A DNA stretch of 64,000 nt. Origin: Corynebacterium frankenforstense. GTDB taxonomy: Bacteria > Actinomycetota > Actinomycetes > Mycobacteriales > Mycobacteriaceae. Both the position numbers and the translations under genes were made by a program. Shown here piece after piece: positions 57,338 to 64,000 of the stretch (position 1 is the first letter of the stretch; each line of letters starts with the position of its first letter). The notes under the pieces are model-generated. The model had not been told where the DNA came from, made no database searches, and saw nothing but the letters and a program-made list of their open reading frames with translations. The stretch covers positions 52,707 to 116,706 of the forward strand of contig NZ_JASODI010000008.1 of the NCBI RefSeq assembly GCF_030211955.1, given 5' to 3'.

Positions 57338-57435
57338 CCCGGTCCTGGCGCCACCTGGTCCCGGCGCCACCGGGCGCGCGCCTTTAGAGTGAGGTGCGCA
57401 CCGCAGATGAACTTGACCGGCCCAGGAGCCCCACC

Positions 57436-58115
57436 GTGTCCCCGTCCCGCCCCGCCCGCCTTACTCTCGCCGCGGCCCTCGGCACCGCCGCCCTGACCCT
57501 CGGGGCCTGCACGATCGGGGACCCGGAGCCGGATGCGCCGGTGCTGACCACCCAGCCGCAGACCTCGACCGCGCAGTCGAGCTCGGCGGCCTCGAGCGCC
57601 TCGGGCACCTCGAGCGCGACCTCGTCGTCGACCACGCCGAAGGCGGCGGGTGGCCCCAACGAGAAGCTCGCCAACGGTGACGGCACCTACCGGCTCACGG
57701 ACGACGCCCCGGACCCTGACCGCCCGCCGGAGGACGTCTCGGCGACCTTCAGCAACCTCGACGACGAGGGCTTCAAGCGGCTGACGGTGATGTTCGAGGA
57801 CGACTACGCCAACGCCTTCCTCCAGTACGAGGGTGCCAAGCAGTCCAACGGGTTGTGGATCAACGTCCGCGGTGAAACGACCGACGGCGACAACGTCGAG
57901 GACATGCGGTGCTCCTTCAAGTACGAGATCTTCGACGGGGCGGCGTGAGCATCTCGACTCCCGACCCCTCTGAGGGCTTCGAGAACACGTCGTGCAGGAC
58001 CTACGTGGTCGACCGGCCCGAGGACGCGATCGGGCCGCAGTCGGTCCAGGTGACCATCGCCCTCTCCGGCCACAAGCCCTTCGTGGTCCGCCAGGACATC
58101 ATCAACGTCGGCTAG
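57436..58115 (+). pseudogene. Putative lipoprotein, frameshifted near the 3' end
   Basis: A corrected product would be about 226 residues: signal peptide LTLAAALGTAALTLGAC with a textbook lipobox LGAC, a Ser/Thr/Ala-rich linker, then a beta-rich domain with cysteines in DMRCSFKYEIF and NTSCRTYVVDR, ending VTIALSGHKPFVVRQDIINVG. As written the frame ends at the TGA 57946-57948. Adding one G to the GGGG at 57937-57940 continues it to 58115. GTG 57436 follows CAGGAGCCCCACC. The ending matches that of the preceding lipoprotein. The corrected end overlaps convergent mycP by 14 bases. Confidence 0.7.
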
Positions 58116-59388
58116 ACCCGCCCACGGCCAGGCCGACGACCAGGCCGGACAGCGCCAGGATCGCCAGGACACCGACACCGACGGCCGCCGCGCGCCCGGT
58201 CACCGAGGTGTCTGCGGCCACCGGCGCGGCGATGCGTTCCGCGGTGCCCCCGTTTGACGACGCCCCGTGGCCCCCGTCGCCGGTTCCCGCACCCGAGCCT
58301 GCGCCTGCGGCGCCGCCGGCGCGGTGTCCGGGAGCGCCGTCCGCCGGCACGTGCAGGTGGCCGAGCACCTGGTGCGCGTCGACGGCCCCGTGCGGCGGCT
58401 GGGCCGCCTGGCGCAGGTGCGCGCGCAGGAGCGCCGGCGGGGCCTGCGGGTGGCGTTCGATGAGCGCGGCGGCCAGCCCGCTGACCACGGGGGCGGCGAA
58501 GCTGGTGCCCTCGAAGCCGCGGCTCGCCCCGCTCTCCGGGTCGGTCACCCCGGTGGCCAGCCCCGCCCCGCCCGGGTCCAGTCCCACGGCCACCTGCCCG
58601 GGCGCGGCGAGCGAGCCGGGCCCGGCGGCCACCGAGTAGTCGGCCAGCCGGTGCTCGTCGGCCAGTGCGGCGACGGTGAGCACCGTCCCGGCGTGGCCGG
58701 GGTAGACCACCGAGCCCTCCGGGCAGTCGGCCGAGGCGTTGCCGGCGGCGGCGACCACCACGGCGCCCTCGGCCTCGGCGCGGGCGAGCGCCTCATCCAG
58801 GCTGGAGGTGTCCATGACTGCCGCGCGCCGGGGCTCGACGCAGGCGACCACGGAGGCGTTGATCACCCGCGCGCCGTGGTCCAGGGCCTCATGGATCGCC
58901 CGGGCCAGCCCGCCGAGGGTGCCCGAGCCCTCCCGCTCCACACCCGTGGCACCGGGACCTGCGGGGGAGCGGTAGTGCGCGCTGGACTGGCGCACGCTGA
59001 CGATCCGCGCGCCGGGGGCCACCCCGACCAGCGCGTCCTGCTCGGAGGGCCTGGCGGCGATGACCCCCGCGACAACGGTGCCGTGCCCGTCGCAGTCGCG
59101 CAGCGGGTCCGGCGTGCCCGGGGTGACCAGGTCCGCACCCGGCACCACTCCGCCCAGGCGCGGATGGTCGGCGACCCCGGTGTCGATGACGGCGACGATC
59201 ACCCCGGACCCGGTGGCCAGGCCGTGGCCCCGGTCGGCCACCGGCGGGACCTCGAGCTCCGGCGGCGGGGTGCCCACCACGCAGGCGCGGTCGGGCTCGG
59301 CGCCCACCGCGGCCGGCTGGACCGGCGGGGCGGACAGGACGAGCAGTGCCCCGGCGGCGGCGCAGGCCGCGGGTGTGCGGGCCCTCAT
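58102..59388 (-). CDS. mycP: Type VII secretion mycosin protease
   Basis: 428 residues. A subtilisin-like serine protease of the ESX system, anchored outside the membrane. The N-terminal signal (AACAAAGALLVLSAPPVQPAA) is followed by catalytic Asp69 (VAVIDTG), His102 (DCDGHGTVVAG), the oxyanion Asn217 (AAAGN) and Ser296 (GFEGTSFAAP). A Gly/Ala/His-rich linker leads to a C-terminal helix (AAAVGVGVLAILALSGLVVGLAVGG). All catalytic residues are intact. ATG 59388 overlaps the stop of eccD. Longer upstream frames are not protease-like. Confidence 0.93.
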   Translation of the reverse strand: MRARTPAACAAAGALLVLSAPPVQPAAVGAEPDRACVVGTPPPELEVPPVADRGHGLATGSGVIVAVIDTGVADHPRLGGVVPGADLVTPGTPDPLRDCDGHGTVVAGVIAARPSEQDALVGVAPGARIVSVRQSSAHYRSPAGPGATGVEREGSGTLGGLARAIHEALDHGARVINASVVACVEPRRAAVMDTSSLDEALARAEAEGAVVVAAAGNASADCPEGSVVYPGHAGTVLTVAALADEHRLADYSVAAGPGSLAAPGQVAVGLDPGGAGLATGVTDPESGASRGFEGTSFAAPVVSGLAAALIERHPQAPPALLRAHLRQAAQPPHGAVDAHQVLGHLHVPADGAPGHRAGGAAGAGSGAGTGDGGHGASSNGGTAERIAAPVAADTSVTGRAAAVGVGVLAILALSGLVVGLAVGGSSRR

Positions 59389-60722
59389 CCCAGGCCCCGC
59401 AGCCAGGTGAACACGCCGGCGAGGTGTACCGCCAGCGGGACCGCGGCGGCCAGCGCGGTGGACTCGGCGCGCTCCCACCACACCAGCGTCGTCGGCTCCG
59501 GGTCGCTGAGCTTTCCCGCCCACAGCGGGGCGGACAGCGCCGCGGCGGCCACGGTGCCGGTGATACCGAGGGCCACCGGCACGGCCCCCGGGACACCGGT
59601 GGCCGCGGGCGCGGCGGCGACAAAGCCCGCAAGCGCCACGGCCAGGTTCGCCCAGAGGGCCACCGGGTCGGCGTGGCGCAGGGCGTGCAGACCGCAGGCG
59701 GCGGCCACGCACAGCGCGAAGGCCAGCGCGAACCACGCCAGCGAGCTGCCCCGGGTGGTCCAGGCGAGCCAGGGCAGTGCCACCACGGCCACCGCCGCGG
59801 CGCCGCAGACCACCCCGGCGTGCACCCGCCGGGCCCGCTCGGCGCGCGCGGCGGCGTCCGGGACCTCGACGCCGGCCAGGGTGACCTCCTCGCCGGCGGT
59901 GGGCAGGCGCGGAACCGAGAGCCCCGCGGCCGTCTGCGCGATCGCCGGGGCGGCCCACCCGCAGGCCAGGGCGACCGCCACGGCGACCGTCGCCGCACCC
60001 GTCGCCCCGGCGAGCGCACCCGCGCCGGTGGCAAAGGCGCACACGACGAGCATCACCACCCCGGCGGCCAGGCAGCCCGCCCCCGGGCGGTGCGGGCGAA
60101 GGGCGGCCACCCCGGCCAGCCCCACCCCGGCGGCGGCGAGCCCCGCACCGGTCGCGGCCGCCCACCCGGAGGCCTCGTCCGGCACCGCGTCGCCGAGCAC
60201 CCAGCCGGCGGCGGCCACCCCGCACAGCGGAGGCAGTGCGACGGCGGCCAGCGTCAGCTCGCGGCGCCAGGCCAAAAGCACCAGGCAGGCGGCCCCCGCC
60301 ACGGCCGCCACCAGCCACGCCGGGGCGGCGTGGGCGACGAGCACGGCGAGCATCACCACGCCGGCGGCTGCGGTGGTCTGCGCCAACCCGCCGGGATGCG
60401 CACGGCCGGCCAGCGCGGCGTCGGCAAGCGCCTCGGCGGCGTCGCGCGGCACCGGGCGCGGGCTCGGGTGCCCGGGTGCCAGCACCAGCACCCCGCCGTC
60501 GGGCGGGCCGACCGCGCCGAGCGGCTCCTCGGACGGTACGGGTGCGCCGGCGGCGGTGGTCGCCCGCCACGGCGTCTGCGGGTGCGGCGCGCCGACCAGC
60601 CAGGCGACCTCCTCGGCGATGTCGGCCACGGAGCTGCTCACGGGCACGCTCAGGTCGGTCTCCCGGTGGAAGCCGCCCGTGTGGACGCGCACGCACAGCC
60701 GGAGAACGTGTTCGATCTCCAC
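59385..60722 (-). CDS. eccD: Type VII secretion integral membrane protein EccD
   Basis: 445 residues from GTG 60722, behind GAGGGGGATTTTTCACC; ATG 60770 is an alternative. Residues 1-85 form a ubiquitin-like domain (LRLCVRVHTGGFHRETDLSVPVSSSVADIAEEVAWLV). About eleven membrane helices follow. EccD lines the ESX membrane pore. The stop overlaps the mycP start, so the two form a coupled pair, divergent from eccC. Confidence 0.9.
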   Translation of the reverse strand: MEIEHVLRLCVRVHTGGFHRETDLSVPVSSSVADIAEEVAWLVGAPHPQTPWRATTAAGAPVPSEEPLGAVGPPDGGVLVLAPGHPSPRPVPRDAAEALADAALAGRAHPGGLAQTTAAAGVVMLAVLVAHAAPAWLVAAVAGAACLVLLAWRRELTLAAVALPPLCGVAAAGWVLGDAVPDEASGWAAATGAGLAAAGVGLAGVAALRPHRPGAGCLAAGVVMLVVCAFATGAGALAGATGAATVAVAVALACGWAAPAIAQTAAGLSVPRLPTAGEEVTLAGVEVPDAAARAERARRVHAGVVCGAAAVAVVALPWLAWTTRGSSLAWFALAFALCVAAACGLHALRHADPVALWANLAVALAGFVAAAPAATGVPGAVPVALGITGTVAAAALSAPLWAGKLSDPEPTTLVWWERAESTALAAAVPLAVHLAGVFTWLRGLG

Positions 60723-60777
60723 GGTGAAAAATCCCCCTCGATATGTTCTTCCCCCTGTGTGTGCGCTCATCGTGACC

Positions 60778-60783
60778 TACACT
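60778..60783 (+). promoter_or_regulatory. -10 box of eccC
   Basis: TACACT, seven bases before a GTG at 60791 that is in frame with eccC. Either a leaderless start or a 99-base leader to ATG 60890. Confidence 0.5.
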
Positions 60784-62338
60784 TGCGCCCGTGTCCACCC
60801 GAGAGGTGGGACCCGCGTGGGGGCGCGGCGCGAGGGGTGCCGCGGGAACCCCGCGTGCGACGGGGGAGAACAGAGGGGGAATATTCCGCATGACCACCGC
60901 AATCGCACCGCGCGACCGGTATGCGCCGGTCGCGCCGGCCGCACCGTTCGCGCCACCGGAGCGCCCGCGCCGGCGCACCGTCCATCCGCTGACACCCGGC
61001 GCGCGCGAGCCCGCGCCGCCGCGCCCGGAGGGCAGCCTCTCCGCCGAGGCGGTGCCCGCCGCCGACACCCCGCGGCCCATCGCGCTGATCCGCATCCTTT
61101 TGCCGCTGGTCATGGTCGCGGCGATGATCGGCATGGTGCTGCTGATGGTGCGCATGGCCGGCACGGTGCACCCGATGATGCTCATCCTGCCCGTCATGTT
61201 GGCCATGGGGATGATGGGCATGTTCGCCCCGCCGCAGAACCGCGACCCGGACGAGACGCGGCGGACCTACCTGCGCCACCTCAACGAGCTGCGGCGCACC
61301 GCGCTCGACAACGCCGCCGCCCAGCGCGCCCACGAGGAGCACCGCCACCCCGCGCCCGGCGACCTGTGGGCCCTGGTGCCCACCGACCGGCTCTGGGAGC
61401 GCGGCGCCGAGGACGCGGACGCCCTGCACGTGCGCCTGGGCACCGGGCCGGCGCCGCTGTGCACCCCGCTCGAGGTCGGTGAGCAGGGCGCGCCCGAGGA
61501 CCTCGACCCGGTGTGCGCGGTGGCGCTGCGCCACACGGTGCGCTCGGTGGGCACCGTGCCGGACCTGCCGGTGGTGCTCAACCTCGCCGCCTTCGGGCAC
61601 CTCTCGGTGGCCGGCCCGGGCGCGGGCGACCAGGTGCGCGCGATGATCGCCCAGCTCGTCTTCCACCACGGCCCGGAGGCCGTCGGCGTCGAGGTCCGCG
61701 GCGACACCACCGGATGGGCGTGGGTGAAGTGGCTGCCGCACGCCCGCGCCCCGCACGCGGCGGCCTACCGGGTGCTCGTCGTCGACGGGGTCACGACCAC
61801 CGGTACCGAGGACTTCCTCGACGACGACTCGCTGACCTGCGTCATCGAGGTCGGCACCGGGGCGCCGACGGCGCTGCGCACCCGGGCGCGCGACGAGGGC
61901 CTGGCGCTCACGGCCGCCGACCGGCTGATCGCCCACACCGACAACGGGCGCGAGGACCTCGGCGTGCCCGACGCGATGTCCCCGCGCGCGGCGGCCACCC
62001 TGGCCCGGGCCACGGCGTCGTGCCGCCGGCCCGGCCACGGCCGCGGCGCGGTGGCCAACGACCTGCCGGCGCTGCTGGGCCTCGACGGGCCGGACGGCCT
62101 GGGCGGGGCACACCCGCCCGAGCTGTGGCGGACCCCGCCCGCCGAACGGCTCACCGTGCCCGTCGGCGTCACCCGCGGGGCGGGCGGGCCGGCGGTGCCG
62201 GTCACCCTGGACCTGCGCGAGTCCGCCGAGGGAGGCATGGGCCCGCACGGGCTGTGCATCGGGGCGACCGGCTCCGGCAAATTCCAATCCAGAGAGGTCT
62301 TGCACTGTTGCGGTGCGGTTGTCTTCTTTCTCACCGTA

Positions 62339-62368
62339 TTGGACCCTGCGAAATTAATTGGATACGAT
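62339..62368 (+). promoter_or_regulatory. Promoter of erm(X)
   Basis: TTGGAC (62339-62344), 18 bases, TACGAT (62363-62368). The leader peptide ATG lies six bases after the -10, so transcription may begin at or next to it. Confidence 0.65.
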
Positions 62369-62374
62369 AGGCCC

Positions 62375-62422
62375 ATGTTGATTTTAGGTTCCGTTTTCAT
62401 GCGGCCGCTCACCAGCCGCTAA
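62375..62422 (+). CDS. ermXL: erm(X) leader peptide
   Basis: A 15-residue peptide, MLILGSVFMRPLTSR, ahead of erm(X). In inducible erm genes, macrolide-stalled ribosomes on such a peptide change the folding of the downstream RNA and free the methylase start. It is in the same frame as the truncated eccC, so a ribosome from eccC would read straight through it to the same stop. Confidence 0.75.
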   Translation: MLILGSVFMRPLTSR

Positions 62423-62523
62423 GGCGGTTTTCTCCCTCCCGCAGGTTAGAAACCGCTCCGGTCCTTTAGCCGGGCGGCCATTTGCCATGCCCGGCTCCGT
62501 TTCAACTCCACGGAGCACACCTG
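62423..62523 (+). promoter_or_regulatory. Attenuator region of erm(X)
   Basis: Three inverted repeats lie between leader and gene: GCGGTTTTCT with AGAAACCGC (62424-62457), GCCGGGC with GCCCGGC (about 62469-62495), and CTCCGT with ACGGAG (about 62495-62516). The last can hide the ribosome site GGAGCACACCTG. This is the usual layout for translational attenuation. Confidence 0.6.
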
Positions 62524-63378
62524 ATGTCTACATACGGATACGGCCGTCACGAACATGGCCAAAATTTTCTCACAGACCACAAGATCATCAACTCCATCGT
62601 CGATCTTGTAAAACAAACCTCCGGCCCCATCATTGAGATCGGGCCAGGAAGCGGTGCCCTCACTCACCCGATATCCCACTTGGGGAGGGCAATAACGGCA
62701 GTTGAGGTAGACGCAAAACTAGCTGCCAAACTCACAAAAAAGACCGCCTCGGCGTCGGTCGAAGTGGTCCATGATGATTTCCTCAACTTCCCGTTACCCG
62801 CCACTCCCTGCGTCATTGTGGGAAACATTCCCTTTCACCTCACCACTGCCATTCTTCGAAAGTTGTTGCATGCGCCGGCATGGACTGCCGCTGTACTCCT
62901 CATGCAGTGGGAAGTCGCTCGCCGCCGGGCCGGGGTAGGTGCAAGCACGATGATGACAGCTCAGTGGTCCCCATGGTTCACGTTTCACCTTGGTTCCCGA
63001 GTACCAAGGTCTGCTTTCCGGCCACAGCCAAACGTTGACGGGGGGATCTTAGTGATCCGCCGGGTGGGTGACCCGAAGATCCCGATAGAGCAACGCAAAG
63101 CCTTTCAGGCGATGGTGCACACCGTTTTCACCGCCCGGGGACGCGGGATAGGGGAAATTCTCCGAAGGGCAGGGTTGTTTTCATCACGTTCAGAGACACA
63201 ATCATGGTTGCGCTCGCGAGGAATCGACCCCGCAACCCTACCTCCCAGATTGCACACCAGCGACTGGATCGATCTCTTCCAGGTGACTGGTTCCTCTTCA
63301 CCGCGCCATCGGCCCATTTCACAATCGGGAAGTAGTCAACGCCCTCCTCAACGGAAAAATCGAGGCCGGCGGCGGTAA
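62524..63378 (+). CDS. erm(X): 23S rRNA (adenine-N6)-dimethyltransferase Erm(X)
   Basis: 284 residues, the exact length of Erm(X). Methylates A2058 of 23S rRNA and so confers resistance to macrolides, lincosamides and streptogramin B. SAM motif EIGPGSGALTHPISHLGRAITAVEVD, DDFLNFPLP, the NIPFHL catalytic loop, and the basic C-terminal tail RPPQRKNRGRRR. From memory the N-terminal third differs from classic Erm(X) more than the rest does; an alignment would settle this. ATG 62524 follows GGAGCACACCTG. Its lower G+C marks it as acquired. Confidence 0.95.
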   Translation: MSTYGYGRHEHGQNFLTDHKIINSIVDLVKQTSGPIIEIGPGSGALTHPISHLGRAITAVEVDAKLAAKLTKKTASASVEVVHDDFLNFPLPATPCVIVGNIPFHLTTAILRKLLHAPAWTAAVLLMQWEVARRRAGVGASTMMTAQWSPWFTFHLGSRVPRSAFRPQPNVDGGILVIRRVGDPKIPIEQRKAFQAMVHTVFTARGRGIGEILRRAGLFSSRSETQSWLRSRGIDPATLPPRLHTSDWIDLFQVTGSSSPRHRPISQSGSSQRPPQRKNRGRRR

Positions 63379-63448
63379 TCCCCCCACCACCAAAACCGAA
63401 ATCCACCAGTAGTAGTGAACGACCCATGTTCGTCTACCGTGAGCCGCG

Positions 63449-64000
63449 TTATGGCAGTGACGTGTTCTCGTCGGGCACAGTCATAGTTCCCGGCGTTGCC
63501 AGCGACAGGGTTCTACACCCAGCAGCGGGACCGATCAAAATCACCCGCACGGGGAACGACCCTGCTGGTGGTTTCGATTTTGATGAAAGCGAGGAGACAT
63601 AGCCCCTCGCCAACTCCCCGTAGCTGGCGAACAGTAGCTCCTGGCGCTGGCGCTCGTTGGTGAGTTTGCGTGCCACATCGAAAGCCTTATCGACTTCCCG
63701 GTCCAAGTTGTTGTGGGCCTTGAGCAGAATTGGGTCCATCGATAACGGGTTGTAGTGCTCCGCGAGTGACCGCTGGGGGTGCCGCTCGCGTGCCCGCAGC
63801 ACCAACTGTCCAGCGTCGATGATTCGCTGCTGCGCCTTCTCATCTAGTTCACACAGAGCTGGTCCGCAGTTGTAGCTCCCGATGTACTCCGAAAAACGGA
63901 AAAAATAGATAGTGGGGATACATGGAGTTGTCAGTGGGTGAATGCGCCACCTCGACTTGGAGGTTGTTGTGGCTGGTCGTTGGACTCCGAAAGATGTGAA
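63449..64000 (-). CDS. C-terminal remnant of an MmeI-like restriction-modification protein
   Basis: A minus-strand frame open from the window edge to the TGA-side end at 63449, about 183 residues. The segment LDEKAQQRIIDAGQLVLRARERHPQRSLAEHYNPLSMDPILLKAHNNLDREVDKAFDV matches the conserved C-terminus of MmeI-type (type IIL) DNA methyltransferase-restriction proteins. The part nearer the window edge (SKSRWRIHPLTTPC) is not clearly alignable, so the gene may be broken. Whether it is a full gene upstream or only a fragment cannot be seen. Any short frame on the opposite strand here is probably chance. Confidence 0.6.
   Translation of the reverse strand, partial: FTSFGVQRPATTTSKSRWRIHPLTTPCIPTIYFFRFSEYIGSYNCGPALCELDEKAQQRIIDAGQLVLRARERHPQRSLAEHYNPLSMDPILLKAHNNLDREVDKAFDVARKLTNERQRQELLFASYGELARGYVSSLSSKSKPPAGSFPVRVILIGPAAGCRTLSLATPGTMTVPDENTSLP

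Larger units (their letters stand above)
60890..62422 (+). pseudogene. eccC: Type VII secretion ATPase EccC, cut in its first Walker A
   Basis: The N-terminal 464 residues are EccC: a Pro/Arg-rich start, two membrane helices (LIRILLPLVMVAAMIGMVLLM and MMLILPVMLAMGMMGMF), the linker with RRTYLRHLNELRRTA, and the start of ATPase domain 1, GPHGLCIGATGSGK. Homology stops there, at about 62280. The next codons are foreign, and the frame runs on to the TAA of the erm leader peptide. All three ATPase domains are lost, so ESX secretion by this copy should fail. ATG 60890 has GAGGGGGAATATTCCGC before it; GTG 60791 is the alternative. The break coincides with a sharp drop in G+C. Confidence 0.88.
62280..64000. 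mobile_element. Inserted resistance segment, left junction in eccC
   Basis: From about 62280 the base composition falls toward 50-55% G+C and codon use changes. The segment carries erm(X) with its control region and an MmeI-like remnant on the other strand, and runs past the window end. No transposase or terminal repeat is visible, so the mode of insertion is unknown. erm(X) is often carried by Tn5432-type elements with IS1249, but no IS1249 is seen here. Confidence 0.65.

Noticed and set aside
58102..61221. A 1039-codon minus-strand frame covering mycP, part of eccD and eccC antisense
   Set aside because: Only the last 428 codons resemble a protein (MycP). The rest is Arg/Gly-rich shadow of eccD and eccC, and a good start with the eccD overlap exists at 59388.
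63426..63602. A 58-codon plus-strand frame after erm(X)
   Set aside because: It lies opposite the conserved MmeI-like C-terminus and has no ribosome site; likely chance.
62280..64000. IS1249 ends or transposase of a Tn5432-type element
   Set aside because: No transposase frame or matching terminal repeats were seen in the part inside the window.

Overview
The window is chromosomal DNA of a high-G+C actinobacterium, almost certainly a Corynebacterium with a G+C content near 70% by eye. Four things point there: the gene order of the ribosomal superoperon; fdhD with its DUF6457 neighbour between rplE and rpsH; separate rplN-rplX-rplE and rpsH-rplO units with no rpsN; and a corynebacterial-type ESX locus next to truA. 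The species cannot be named from the sequence alone.

Layout. Positions 1-1830 are the 3' end of rpoC. Next come a small membrane protein, a frameshifted choline/carnitine acyltransferase and an unrecognised coiled-coil membrane protein. The str operon (rpsL, rpsG, fusA, tuf) spans 5759-10550. An Asp23/alkaline-shock cluster of six minus-strand genes (11630-14815) separates it from the S10 operon (rpsJ to rpsQ, 15471-20641). An accessory block follows: MacAB-type efflux, a ThrE-like exporter, a divergent sucrose locus with its PTS permease, and a YkvI-family transporter (20932-32054). Then come rplN-rplX-rplE, a formate block (focA, fdhD, DUF6457), rpsH to rplO, a pseudo-phosphatase, secY-adk-map, an L,D-transpeptidase, and infA-rpsM-rpsK-rpsD-rpoA-rplQ (to 47320).

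From 47864 the window holds a PRC-barrel stress protein, truA, a DUF6541 membrane protein, eccB, a two-gene 10-methyl fatty acid module (tmsA, tmsB), two related lipoproteins, and mycP-eccD divergent from eccC. EccC stops inside its first Walker A motif, where lower-G+C DNA begins. That DNA carries an erm(X) macrolide-lincosamide-streptogramin B resistance gene with its leader peptide, then a remnant of an MmeI-like restriction-modification gene that runs off the window.

Cross-cutting observations. (1) A short motif close to GACGTCGGCAATCGGG recurs at about a dozen places, nearly always between genes. It lies 45-48 nt upstream of the -10 box of rpsL, rpsJ and rplN, and 26 nt upstream at rpsH. 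(2) Many accessory genes look leaderless, with TAnnnT 6-7 nt before the start codon. (3) Five genes carry single-base frameshifts, all at G runs, which suggests sequencing error as readily as pseudogenes. (4) The eccC frame reads in phase into the erm leader peptide. (5) A 13-codon minicistron links rplR to rpsE through overlapping stop and start codons.
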